From: Lactifluus volemus
Lineage: Eukaryota > Basidiomycota > Agaricomycetes > Russulales > Russulaceae
Length of the DNA: 63,123 bases
Reading direction: 5' to 3'
Assembly (NCBI GenBank): GCA_022376515.1
Contig: WTXI01000213.1
Coordinates: forward strand, 1 to 63,123
In this document: in pieces, positions 26,148-36,690 of the stretch
Numbering within the stretch: the stretch's first letter is position 1
Layout: each line of letters starts with the position of its first letter
Position numbers and translations under genes: made by a program
The notes under the pieces: model-generated
Database searches by the model: none
Told to the model about the DNA's origin: nothing
What the model saw: the letters and a program-made list of their open reading frames with translations, nothing else

Positions 26148-27289
26148 TATTAGTCGGAACAAGGGCACAGATATCTATCATTTATTCTGCTAGATTCTTA
26201 TGCTGTCTACTACCCTTTCTCAGTTGTGCCTACACTTGTCATTCCATGCTTTGAACTCTTGCTGCCTTTATTAACCCATCGTACTCTCATTGTGTCACGG
26301 TATATTCAACTCATGTTGTGCCACTGTCATACACGCTCAATACACCATGATATGATTTTATGCCCTTTTACGAGGCAGATTCTTTTGTAGTTGTTTCCAC
26401 CCTTGGAAATGTGCGCTTCTCACAGCTCTCGTGTCCGAATATTTCGATGGGGTGCGGTCAAGATAAAGAGGACTCAGGCTGACGGTGAGATAAAGAGGAC
26501 CGCCTACGAGGGAACTATAGCAACAATCGCGCAGATAATTGTATGATTCACTTTCCCTGGATTGTTCATTTTATTGACATTACCCTTACCTACAGTTACT
26601 TCGCATCAGGCGGCGCCGCTCGCATCCCAGGCACTTCCTCAAACCCCCCGTCCTATCTGGGGATCGAGCCTTTCCCACGCCAGGTGCAGCATTGTCGGGA
26701 ACGTCTTGCCCCTCTTACCTTCGTGTGCAGCTAGTCCATACCAGATTAGATTTCTTTGCGATTCCCTTCTTGTATCTGCTCTGTAACTGCTCATGTTTGT
26801 CTCGGAAGGCTTGCCTAGGAATACTGGGTCACGAGAACGGGTACGCGACCCAATGTACGTCTTCACTCCTCGCCAAACCGGTGCCAGCTGTCACGTGCTC
26901 GAGCTTGATGGCCTTTACGGGTTGTCTTGGTTGTATCCACATGAATCATAAACAAACAGGCAAAAGGGGAAGCTAACGTAGTAGCGAACGGATTGGGCCA
27001 AGGCGACAGTTGTAAATGTCACACTTCTGACTTTGAAAAGCCCGTTTGCCCTGGCAGGTATCCGGCCAATAAACACTTCTTCATAATCCGTGGAAGCTGT
27101 GCGGGCACCCGGCCATCAACAAATTGCTGAAGATGGATGACATAATATCCACAGGACCAAGCAGCCTTCTCCATGCGCCTACGCTTGTAATTGTATTTCC
27201 TACGGTGTGACGTGTTCTAACAGCTCGTCGAGCCTCCTCAATGGCCCCAGCTCATCCGTCACCAACTTGTTACTTTTTTAAGTTCATTT
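26148..27289. other. 3' flank of copy C plus repeated non-coding DNA
   Basis: The first 270 bp repeat the flank seen after copies A, B and D. The stretch 26590-26830 (ggggatcgag..cacgccagg, then tatctgctctg) resembles 46.66-46.82 kb, so this spacer was also duplicated. No gene supported. Confidence 0.45.
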
Positions 27290-27990
27290 TCAACTTTCGC
27301 GCGCCGATTCGGAGTAGCACTGGATGTGATTCTAAACGAAGATGATGAGATCCGCACCTGAAGGACGCAGAAGGCAAACAATACACACCATTCTCGACAA
27401 GCATCTCCTCCCAACCGAGAACCTCCGTCCCTATTGATGCGCTTGCTCAAGAGCGCGACTTGAGCTAGATAACTTCTAGTACATCAAGTACTTCGGCGCG
27501 GTCTTCATGTTGTAAATCAGCTTCTATCTTCGCATTGGCTGGCATCCTCTGTCTCCTCTGTCTCAACACCTCGACGTCCTCAAGATCTGGCACATAACCA
27601 TCAGAAATATTTTATAGGGGTGACAGAGAAGGAGAGGCGCTGGGAGAGGATATAAGGCCAATGTAGACACATCCGAATCGTTGACAGTGCGGGCGTGGGG
27701 GTCAGATCTACGTTCATGATACCATTCTCTGCCTCTAGGTAGTTTCGTATTCGTTTTCGACTTCACCGGCTTCCACTGCCTCGGTGGCAGGGGGTCGTCC
27801 TCGTCTCACTCTTTGACAGTAGCTGTGGAAGCTGCTGGCTGAGAAATAACATCATCCTCAGCGTCCTGCCCTGCCGAGGGATTCGGGGAATGAAACACGC
27901 CGGCAGTGATGGGGGGTCATATCGTCAACGTCGAGGTCGTCTTCTCCTTACGCATCATCGTCGATGATTTCTTGGCATCCCATTTCGGTT
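27290..27990 (-). pseudogene. SDS3-like gene relic 3 (N-terminal acidic half)
   Basis: Aligns with 51.95-52.77 kb of the intact gene: the exon carrying LLRERVYVEKMEALSWEEAL, then the acidic linker. Frames are broken. Unlike relics 1 and 2 it extends further into the N-terminal half, so the duplicated blocks have different breakpoints. Confidence 0.55.
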
Positions 27991-28088
27991 CGGTCCCCAT
28001 GCGGGCCGGCCCGGGGCAGGTTCACGGGGCTGACCGTCGCAAACAAAGCCATACAATAAATCACTTGAAGTTATCATCCAAGTCAAGC

Positions 28089-29493
28089 ATGCTTCGAGGT
28101 CGGGGTATGTTTGTTTACGGTCTACGCTCACAAAAGTGACTCATTATAAGGTGTAGTTACAATCGAGGCACTCCCAGATGATGTCCTCCTAGACATCTTC
28201 GAATTCTATATATCGGATTCTTGGTATCTGTGGCGTACGCTGGTACACGTATGCCAAAGATGGCGATACCTCGTCTTTGCATCCCCACTCCGTCTCGATC
28301 TACACATTTTCTGTACAGACAGTACTCCCGCGAGGGAGAAGTTGGATATCTGGCCCCCCCTGCCCATCAAAATATGGTCGAGGACCCTCAATCTTGGGGA
28401 TAACATCATTGCCGCACTTGAGCACCCCGACCGCATACACGAGATTTGGCTCTGGAGAATACGCTCACAACTAGATCGTTTGGTTTCAACCTTGCAGAAG
28501 CCCTTTCCGGAACTGAAATTTCTTTATCTTGAAATACATGGTGTGACCCTCCCAGCGCTTCCCGGTACGTTCTTAGGTGGATCCGCCCCACGTCTACGAT
28601 CGCTTCATTTAGGTCGCGTTCCACTTCCGACATTACCTCGACTTCTTTTGTCTTGTAATGAACTCGTCCGTCTTTCCCTTTCGCAGATACCCCGTTCCGG
28701 TTACATTTCATCCGATAACATGGCCACTTCCATTTCCACCTTGACCAGGCTTGAATACCTTCTCATCGGCTTTGACGCCTTTGACACTCCGACTCCTCTT
28801 CCTGATCGGAGAGCCCAACGACCACTGCTGACACGTGCCAGTGCTGTCCTCCCTGCTCTCACCCAGTTTTGGTTCCGTGGGGTCAGCGAGTACTTGGAGG
28901 ACCTCGTGGCCCGAATCAATGCTCCTCTGCTCCTTACTGTCAATATAATCTTCTTCAATCAGCCCGCCTTTGGCACTCAACAACTAACCCAGTTCATCGC
29001 TCATGCACCAATATTCACGTCATACAATCAAGCAGAGATAGACTTTATAGGTCCTGTTGCCTTGATAAAATGTTCATCAATAGAACAACATAGCGGATGC
29101 CTGAACTTGGACATTCCATGCATCGAGGGAGATGAAGTCTCGTCCCGTGCCCAAATATGCAGCCGCTTTTTATTCCTTATGTCCAGAATTGAACGGCTCT
29201 ACATCCAAGCACGCCATCGTCTGCCTTTTAGAGTCGAGATGGATGACACACATTGGCTAGAACTTTTCCGCCCATTTACTGCTGTCCAGGCCCTGTATTT
29301 ACCTCTCCAGGTTTGGACACTCATCATGCATCGGCTCAGTGAGGAATCAGTCACAGACACGTTACCTGCGTTGGTTGATTTATACCTGGAGGGGTATCAG
29401 ACTCCTGGATCGGAGCTGCCGGACATCGAGCCGTTTATAACCGCACGACAGCATTCTGGTCACCCTGTTGTTGTCTGCCGCTGGGATATGTAA
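28089..29493 (+). CDS. F-box/LRR protein, copy D
   Basis: 450 residues, the shortest intact copy. Leader exon 28089-28104 (MLRGR plus one base), 52-nt intron 28105-28156. F-box IEALPDDVLLDIFEFYISDS, LVHVCQRWRYLVFASPLRLDL. LRRs include RLRSLHLGRVPLPTLPRLLL and LVRLSLSQIPRSGYIS. SEYLEDLVARINAPLLLTVN and FIAHAPIFTSYNQAEID follow. The stretch between VSSRAQICSRF and LPFRVEMDD is shortened relative to copy A. C-terminus EPFITARQHSGHPVVVCRWD. Probable SCF receptor. Confidence 0.84.
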
Positions 29494-30070
29494 TGAATCG
29501 GAACAGGGGCACAGATGACTATTGTCTATTCTGCTAGATTTCGATGCTGTCTACAACCCTTACCTACACTTGTTATTCCATTCTTTGAATTCTTGTTGCT
29601 TTTATTAATTCGTTGTGCTCTCACTGTATACCTAACTCAGTTGTACCACTGGAATACACGCTCAATACACCATGATATGATTTGTGCCCTTTCACGAGGC
29701 AGAGTCTATGGTAGTTGTTGCTACTCTTGGAAACGTGCGTTGCTCACAGCTCTCGTGTCCGAATACTTCGATACCTTCATGTCTGTACTACAAGTATATG
29801 ATAGAGTAAGTACTACACTACGTAGCTGCAGTTCTAAAATGTACTTAATTACTCCCAAACTACACTTGAAGAGGGGGAGGAATCAAGATGAAGAGAAAGA
29901 GAAAGAGGAGATATACAAGCTATTTGTGCTCTAAGGCTGGACGTGTATCTCCGTAATACATAGGCGCGGGGGAGGAGCCTGTGAACAAGACAATGCCTGG
30001 CGCTCTACGTCTTTCGACACTTGCAAGTTGAGCGAAAACGATCCCGAAATCGAAGTCCAGTATCATTGGG
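29494..30070. repeat. 3' flank of copy D and 240-bp repeat copy 2
   Basis: 29494-29800 is the duplicated F-box 3' flank, close to the one behind copy B. 29819-30065 is the second copy of the repeat at 19379-19615. At about 30076 the DUF7770-like unit starts with the same sequence (ctagccaaggagttcac) as at 22968. Confidence 0.5.
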
Positions 30071-30075
30071 AGACC

Positions 30076-30450
30076 AAGCTAGCCAAGGAGTTCACCACGA
30101 CCCAGATCTACAATATTCTGGTCCCTAAGAATCATTACCAGTACAACGGAACCGGAAGTGGCTGTCTACCGCATTGGTGAAGCGCCTTGAGACTGAAGGG
30201 GTTTTTCCCAGAGGTTCCGTGACGAGACGGAGGTTCGCGCTGATCACAAGTATTGGGTGCCTGACGAACCTGGTGCCAAGTTCTACGAATGGGCCTCAGA
30301 TTGTCGTACCAAACCGTTGCTTCTATGGAAAGAATTTGTTATCCAGTCTGAATCAGGACGATACAGCGCCGTATTCGTTCGACTAAAGTACAAGCCCGGT
30401 GACATTCTCCACAGCTACCTTTCCTCCTTGAAAGCGGACCATCTTTCCCC
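30076..30450 (+). pseudogene. DUF7770-like fragment, copy 2
   Basis: Same family as the fragment at 22968: ALVKRLETEGVFPRGSV, then in another frame PDEPGAKFYEWASDC, KEFVIQSESGRYSAVFVRLK and YKPGD. This copy preserves the C-terminal half best. At least one frameshift separates the two halves. Confidence 0.45.
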
Positions 30451-31050
30451 ACGATGACGTTTCGAAAGGTTGAGATCCTGATGTGTGAGAGTGAGAGGTT
30501 CGGAATTGTCGAATAAATCGTTCCTCGAGGGGCCATCTACTTGTTGGCGTCCGTCGCCACCTGGTGGCGCCCGTTGTGCGCTCGTTGAAAAAGGCTGACT
30601 CCAGATACGAGGCGGATGAGATTGAACTTGACCAGATTTGGGGGATTCACATACCTGTGCTCATTACGCGCTCAGCGGGCCAGGCGGCGTAATGTAAAAG
30701 CCACACGGATCCCGCCACGTCGAAAAGGTGGGCCAAACGTGAGCCAGCGTTGGACATGGGATGTAGTCCATGACGATCATGGAGTCCCATTGACATTTCT
30801 CAACGCGGCCGACACGTAGGACGGGGATGGTCGTCTCTGCGAAGAGAAGGTCGAGGTCGAGGGCGTTCGCTTCCGAGACGTCTGCAGCGTCTTCGTCCAA
30901 GATTTGTTAAGTTGGTCGACGTCCGACGGCTGGGGACACATGCGCACCGCTACTTGAGCATTAGGAGTACGAGGGAGTAGAATTTACTCACGAGGATTCT
31001 CCTCTGTGGTCTCTTGTCCGTCGATCGCAGTGGAGTAATTAAAGCGAAGA
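30440..31050 (-). pseudogene. APH-type phosphotransferase relic, copy 2
   Basis: Shorter relic of the phosphotransferase: DEDAADVSEANALDLDLLFA, ETTIPVLRV, WDSMIVMDYIPCPTLAHVWP, then the HQDLN region with the same one-base shift before RNVIVG as copy 1. The middle block (FNER..DGPSRNDLF) is partly deleted. Confidence 0.55.
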
Positions 31051-31089
31051 AGGGTGGGGCGATCGCGCGCGGCCACCCACTAAGATTAT

Positions 31090-31360
31090 GCAGCGTTCTC
31101 TGGCGCGTCTCTGCTCGAGCAACTTCTGAAGCACTTTTCATATCTCCCGGATAGCTCCGAATTTAAATACAGATTTTTCCGCATGAGGTTTTAAATGAAG
31201 ATGAAGAGTCACCGTAGACAGGCCCTTGCGAGAACACGGCGAGCATGTCAAGCGCTTGGACTCCGCAAACAACGCAATACAATGCCAGGACGGGAACTCC
31301 GATCCAAAACGGGTCGCACCCTTCTAACTTACTAGTAGGATTCGGAAAGGCACCGGAAGG
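31090..31360 (-). pseudogene. SDS3-like gene relic 4
   Basis: Short remnant (gcgcgtctctgctcgagca, ctcccggatagctccgaattt) matching about 51.81-52.10 kb of the intact gene. It ends just upstream of the leader exon of F-box copy E. Confidence 0.5.
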
Positions 31361-31368
31361 AATCAGGA

Positions 31369-31768
31369 ATGAATCGAGGACGAGGTACGTGTTACGGCCT
31401 GCTCTCAATACGATGACTTATGGTAAAGTGTAGTTACAATCGAGGCACTCCCAGATGATGTCCTCCTGGACATCTTCGAATCCTACATATCGCGCTCTGA
31501 GAATCCGCACAAGGAGTGGCATCCGCTGGTACACGTGTGCCGAAGATGGCGATACCTCGTCTTTGCATCCCCACTCCGTCTCGATCTGCGCCTTATCTGC
31601 ACAAACAGTAGTCCCGTGAGGGAGAAGTTGGATATCTGGCCCCCCTTGCTCATCAAAATATGGTCGAGGTCCCGCAATCTTGGGGATAACATCATTGCCG
31701 CACTAGAGCACTCCGACCTGCGCCCAAGGGACGTCGTGGGCTCACTCGGGGGAGTATTGGCCGGGTAG
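31369..31768 (+). pseudogene. F-box/LRR copy E, 5' part, cut off by insertion
   Basis: Leader exon 31369-31384 (MNRGR), 49-nt intron 31385-31433, then the F-box IEALPDDVLLDIFESYISRS and body up to DNIIAALEHSD at 31717. Family similarity stops there; 17 foreign residues (LRPRDVVGSL..) run to a stop at 31768. The reading frame to the break is intact, so a short F-box-only protein of about 105 residues could still be made. Near-identical to copy C up to the break. Its probable 3' half is at 34668. Confidence 0.7.
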
Positions 31769-31907
31769 TGAAGGGGGGAAACGTATGACTCGACGCCGAC
31801 AGCTGCGGTGGCAAAAGTGATCACGGAGAGCACGCTGTCAGATCAGCACGAGCGGAAAAAGGGACAGAAGACCAGTGGACCGCGCGGCAAGTGGACATGA
31901 CCCCGAG

Positions 31908-32115
31908 GCACGGTAAGGAGCGTGTGAATAACATACTCGTTACGAGCAAGAACAAATGTTTTCTATGTCGCGGGACGGACAAATTGAGTAGGTGAATAAG
32001 CGCAAAAAGGGACGGAAGACCAAATAAAGGAGGACGGATGGCCAATATAGGGAAAAAGACCACGTGAAGTGGATTACTAACCGGATTAGTAAGAAGGCGA
32101 CTTTCGACTTCTACT
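31908..32115 (-). repeat. LTR-like dispersed repeat, copy 2 (inverted)
   Basis: Reverse complement of the repeats at 17461 and 34461. With the copy at 34461 it makes a widely spaced inverted pair inside the block. The frame VESRLLTNPVSNPLHV stays open, as in the other copies. Confidence 0.55.
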
Positions 32116-32315
32116 TTGCAAGGTATCCATAATATAAAACAGAACCCTCGCCGAAAAAGGAAGTCGATTACCAAAAAAGGTATATTGGTCAGCAGTTGGT
32201 CAGCGACCCTCCCTGCTTTTAGCGGCCGAAAAAGGAAGGAGAATCTGAGTAAGCCAGAACTCCCACGCGCCGTTGTCATTCGAAAAAGGAAGGAGGATGA
32301 CTAAGCGTTTGCACG

Positions 32316-33287
32316 ATGTTGATTTTCGTTCCCTGTCCCCCTCTGTCGCTGTCATCTCAGTGTCGTGGCCACCGCTGTCGCCACCACCGCTCACCGTCTG
32401 GCGCCACCACACGTTTCAGCATCCCCGCCTTCTCCTTGCCACCGCGTTGCCTTTTTTTTCTTTGGACTTCCCCTGCCCCAACGTGTCCCACTGCTGCTTC
32501 CTCCGTCTCCCCCCTCTGCCTCTGCCTCTGCCTCTGCCTCTGCCTCTGCCTCTGCCGCATCCTCCTTCTTGCGCCTGCACCACCTGCACTGTTTTCGCCT
32601 CCTCCACATCGCGCCCTCCTGGACCCACTGCGCACGCTGCCTGCGCCGCGCCTTCTGCACCTCCTCCTCAGTATGTTGTACACTGCCTGCCCCACCCCAA
32701 CGTGTCCTGACCCTTTTTTTCGCCTCCTCCTGTGCTCCCGCCTCCCCTGCCTGCACCACCCCTCCTGCACCTCCTGTGCACTTCCGTCTCCTCCGCTGTC
32801 CCCACACCTCCTGTGCTTCCCGCGCCCCTTGCGCCTTCCGTGCCTCCCATGCCTTCTCCCGTGCCTCCTGTGCCCACATTGCCTGCGCTGCGCCTTCTGC
32901 ACTTCCTCCCCGGTACGTTGTACACTGCCTGCCCGGCCCCAACGCGTCCTGACCCTTTTTTTTTCGCCACCACCTCTGCCTCCGCTCCGCCTCCTCCTGT
33001 GCCCCCGCCTGCACCACCCCTCCTGCGCATCCTGCGCACTTCTGTATCTTTTGCCGTCCCTGCGCCTCCTGCGCTTCCCGCGCCTTCCGCGCCTCCTCCT
33101 GTGCCTCCCGTTCCTCCACACCTCCCGTGCCCCGTGCCTCCTGCGTCCCTTGCCTCCTCCTGCGCCTCTCGCACCTCCTCCTGTGCTTCCCGCGCCTCCA
33201 CTGCCACTGCCACCTCCACCTCCTCCCCATGGCCCTGTAGCCCCACCCCTGCTAGGGCTGTTGCACCATGGCCTGTGGAACCACTAG
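32316..33287. repeat. pyrimidine-rich low-complexity segment with internal repeats
   Basis: Almost pure C/T on the plus strand with few A, so several frames on both strands lack stops. It contains a (CTCTGC)n microsatellite at about 32514-32556 and two roughly 242-bp tandem copies (gcgccttctgcac at 32648 and 32890, each followed by ttgtacactgcctgcc). The open frames (323 aa plus, 279 and 254 aa minus) are treated as compositional. Confidence 0.55.
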
Positions 33288-33339
33288 ATTAGTACATAGT
33301 CCTAGATAGTTATTGATGTAGTAGTTTGTCTGAAATATA

Positions 33340-33605
33340 TACCACTTAGTGCTTAAATTACTGTGTGGTTAAACATATGAAAGCCATTTATAAATGTGAA
33401 AGATGGTTGAAATTGCTTAGGTCTGCTTAAATCGTGCTTAGGCCATGCTTAATTAGCTTAATTAAGCACAAATTAAGCAGAATGTGCTGGAACCAGCAAT
33501 GGGGTTTATCCTTACTCTGCTTAAATCAATGTTTCTTAAATGGCTCTTAATGTGCTTAAAATTGAAATTAAGCATGTTAAGCAACATTAATCACCACTTA
33601 AGCAA
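33340..33605. repeat. AT-rich segment dense in TTAAGC/GCTTAA motifs
   Basis: The hexamer GCTTAA or its complement TTAAGC, or one-base variants, occurs roughly a dozen times in 265 bp, in both orientations. Such subterminal motif clusters occur near ends of some DNA transposons, where they bind transposase. That role is inference. Confidence 0.45.
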
Positions 33606-34050
33606 ATATTGGGTTTTCCTGATGCTCCTATGCTTTCTCTGAGTCCCCCACCTGCACATTCTTCTCACTTTCGGGATTTTGTAATGTTTATTTTGCTCTT
33701 TATTCCATTACTACACCCAGTATCAAGCTCCGTACCCTACTCTCTACAGTATCTTTACATATGCCTTTCAATTTCCACCATCACCTGTCTGTTTACATCA
33801 AGTTATATCTCCTTCTTGCCCTCCTCTGTCTTAGCATTGCTACTACCTCTGCTATTGAAAAGATGAAGTTAAGAAAGCTTTTCTTTAAAGTTAAAAAATT
33901 AAAAGAAGTTAAAATTTGAATTGATCTAATATAAGATAATTTAGGCAATTTGAATTTTGAACTGAAGAGAAACATATAATATATTAAGGGTTAGTGGGCT
34001 TTATTTCTTCTAATTTATCATATTGTCACTGTGTCACAATAATATAACTT

Positions 34051-34327
34051 TTACCGCTAAGTTCAATGCAATAGACCAGTTTTCGTTTTACTCGACTTAG
34101 AATTTGTGTTTACATGTGGCGCTGGTACAAACAAACTATGCCAAATGCGGCATGCTGAATAACACATATTTGTCAAATATGGCATGCTGAATAACACATC
34201 TTGCCAAATACGGTATGCCGAATAGCACACTTTTGGCATAGTTTGTTTGTACCAGTGCCACATGTAAACACAAATTCTAAGTCGAGTAAAATGAAAACTG
34301 GTCTATTACATTGAACTTAGCTGTAAA
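34051..34327. mobile_element. foldback/MITE with roughly 90-bp terminal inverted repeats
   Basis: The arm at about 34054-34144 (gaccagttttcgttttactc.. through caaacaaactatgcc) is mirrored at about 34231-34326 with few mismatches. The centre consists of three direct repeats of 30-32 bp (caaatatggcatgctgaat type) at 34142, 34174 and 34205, each a little diverged. No coding capacity. Likely a non-autonomous DNA element. Confidence 0.75.
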
Positions 34328-34460
34328 GACTTAATTTTGCGACGCAAGCAGGGGTTTGGGGGCGCAGCCCCCAACAAGCTGGAGTTCGGGCCGGAGGTGA
34401 GAGGCACGAGCCAGGAACTGGCGAGTGACTCGAGCCGTAGGCTCGAACTTCAGCTTGTTC

Positions 34461-34667
34461 TGTAGAAGTCGAAAGTCGCCTTCTTACTAATCCGGTTAGT
34501 AATCCACTTCACGTGATCTTTTTCCCTATATTGGCCATCCGTCCTCCTGTATTTGGTCTTCCGTCCCTTTTTGCGCTTATTCACCTACTCAATTTGTCCG
34601 TCCCGCGACATAGAAGACATTTGTTCTTGCTCGTAACAGGTATGTTATTCACACGCTCGTTACCGTG
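34461..34667 (+). repeat. LTR-like dispersed repeat, copy 3
   Basis: Starts TGTAGAAGTCGAAAGTCG and ends ttaccgtgc, directly abutting F-box coding sequence at 34668. Closer to copy 2 than to copy 1. Confidence 0.55.
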
Positions 34668-35714
34668 CCATTGGACCGTTTAGTCACAATGATGCAGAAG
34701 CCTTTTCCAGAACTGGAATTTCTTTTTCTTTGGACAGATGATAGGACCGTTCCAGTGTTGCCTGATACCTTCTTAGGTGGATCCGCCCCACGTCTACAAT
34801 CACTGACTTTGGATGGCATTCAATTTCCGACGTTACCTCGACTTCTTTTATCTTGCAATGACCTTATCAGTCTTTCGCTTTTGCGGATACCCCATTCTAG
34901 TTATATTTCACCTGAAGACATGGTCACATCCATTTCCATCATGACCAGTCTCAGTTTCCTTGACATCAATTTCGACCGTCCGACTTCTCTCCCTGATTGG
35001 AGAACCCAACGTCAACGTCCACCTCCACTGACACGTGCTGTCCTCCCCGCTCTCACCTTCTTTTGCTTCATTGGTGTCAGTGAGTACTTGGAGGACCTCG
35101 TGGCCCGAATCAATGCTCCTATACTCAGAACTGTCTACATAACTCTCTTCAATCAGCTCGTCTTTCGCACCCCGCAACTCGGACAGTTCATCGGTCATGC
35201 ACCGATGTTCATGTCATACACTGAAGCAAAGATGGACTTTACAAGTACCAACATTGCGATAAACTGTTCATCAATAGAACCGTGCCTCAGCTTCGGATCC
35301 CTGAAGTTGGAAATTTTATCCATTGACAGTGAGGAAGATTTGCAAGTCTCGTCCATGGCACAAATATGCAACCATCTTTCGTTCCTTGTGTCTAGAATCG
35401 AACGGCTCTACATCCAAGGACCCTCATGGCCGTTGACAAACATGGACACCACACAATGGCTAGAACTTTTCCGCTCATTTACTGCTGTCCAGGCCCTGTA
35501 TTTACATGACTCTTTTCGGTCACCCATCATGTCTGCTCTGCAAGGGCTCAATGAGGAATCAGTCAAGGACATATTACCGGCGCTGGTCGACCTATACTTA
35601 GACGGGTATCGGGAAGCTGCACCGGAGTTGCAAGACAATGAAGAAATCGAGCCATTCATCGCTGCACGTCAGCGTTCCGGCCACCATGTCACTGTTCACC
35701 ACTGGATCAGATAA
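34668..35714 (+). pseudogene. F-box/LRR copy E, 3' part (headless)
   Basis: The open frame begins at the insertion junction with PLDRLVTMMQKPFPELEFLF and runs uninterrupted to a normal family end, EPFIAARQRSGHHVTVHHW. It has LRRs, SEYLEDLVARINAPILRTVY, FIGHAPMFMSYTEAKMDF and the SFRSPIMSALQGLNEESV block shared with copies G and H. It lacks leader exon, F-box and first LRRs. The body resembles copy G more than copy C, whereas the 5' piece at 31.4 kb resembles copy C. The two halves may therefore be one chimeric gene or parts of two. The absence of any stop suggests a recent break. Confidence 0.65.
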
Positions 35715-36395
35715 TGGTGAGTGTAGGAATGATGGCACAGATAATCACTACCTATTCTTTGTTCTGCTAGATCTCGATGTCATCTACAATCCCTTCCCCG
35801 TCGCACTTATATACTTACAAGTTGTTGTATCACCTTCCGTGCTTGCGCTTTTGTTACTAGTAGCCAATCATGCTCACTTTGTATATATCTAACTTGTGTT
35901 GCCAGCGTACCACTGGCATGCACGCTCAATGTCACGGTACTAAGATACGATCGATGCCATTTCCAGGCAAGGCAGGTTCACGGTAATCACGGTAAAAAAT
36001 TAAAGAGCGAAACGGGATGGCTCAAAGAATAGAGGCTGCGAGCCACCTCCAAGTCCACCAAACACCCGACCTGGACTTGGAAAAGGCAACCGCGACGCGC
36101 GAACAGTAAACTCCTTCGTGCACGAGTGACAGGGTCCTTGTGAATTCGGGCCAAACCTCGACTATCTTCTTGGCCGCTGCAGGCCAACTTTGCTTGTTTA
36201 CTTTACAGATCCTTCTCGACATCATCCATGTCCTCGGTTCCGGATCACTCGAGGATCCCTTTGACTTCGATAATCTCGGGTGCCACAAAGAGACGGATTC
36301 TCCTTGAGGACCCTCCAGAGGGCGAGCTTGAACAAGCGATCTGCAAATGATTTTACCTCGGCCGAAATGTCCGTCTTGCTAGGGGCTGATTTCCA
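35715..36395. other. 3' flank and repeated spacer
   Basis: The flank (ctattctttgttctgctagat..) is shared with copies G and H. 36010-36180 repeats at about 40.93-41.09, 41.18-41.33 and 43.46-43.62 kb (ggctgcgagccacctcc, gcaggccgac). No gene supported. Confidence 0.45.
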
Positions 36396-36399
36396 ATAA

Positions 36400-36690
36400 T
36401 CATTACCAGTACAGCAGAACTGATCTGGACGACCATGTTGGTGAAGCCCCTTGAGACTAAAGGGATCTTTCCCAAACTTGAAGGTCCCGTGACAAGGTGG
36501 TGGCCGAGGTTCGCGCTGATAACAAGTATTTGGTGGCTGACGAACCTAGTGCCAGGTTCTACGAATGAGCATCAGATTGCCGTAAATAGGAATCAAACCG
36601 TTGCTTCTATGACCGGAAATGGAACGAATTTGTTATCCAGTCTGAATCAGGACGATACAGAGCCGTATTCGTTCGACTAAAGTACAAGCC
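36400..36690 (+). pseudogene. DUF7770-like fragment, copy 3
   Basis: Most decayed copy: MLVKPLETKGIFPKLEG, then NGTNLLSSLNQDDTEPYSFD. It aligns with copies 1 and 2 at the nucleotide level but is frame-broken and lacks the GSGC core. Confidence 0.4.

Larger units (their letters stand above)
31718..34667. mobile_element. 2.95 kb composite repeat block splitting an F-box gene
   Basis: Foreign block between the 5' half (to 31717) and 3' half (from 34668) of an F-box/LRR gene. In order it holds 190 bp unique DNA; an inverted LTR-like repeat (31908-32115); three cgaaaaaggaag boxes (about 32150-32290); a pyrimidine-rich segment (32316-33287); a TTAAGC-rich AT segment (33340-33605); AT-rich DNA; a foldback (34051-34327); a GC-rich piece with gggggcgcagccccc; and a direct LTR-like repeat ending at the junction. 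No transposase or reverse transcriptase recognised. About 36-40 bp of the F-box gene are missing between the halves and no target duplication is seen. Confidence 0.55.

Noticed and set aside
32316..33287. Long open frames on both strands (323 aa plus; 279 and 254 aa minus), possibly coiled-coil or Pro/Leu-rich proteins
   Set aside because: Scarcity of A on the plus strand removes stops from several frames at once. The translations are low complexity with no conserved domain and the segment lies inside a repeat block.
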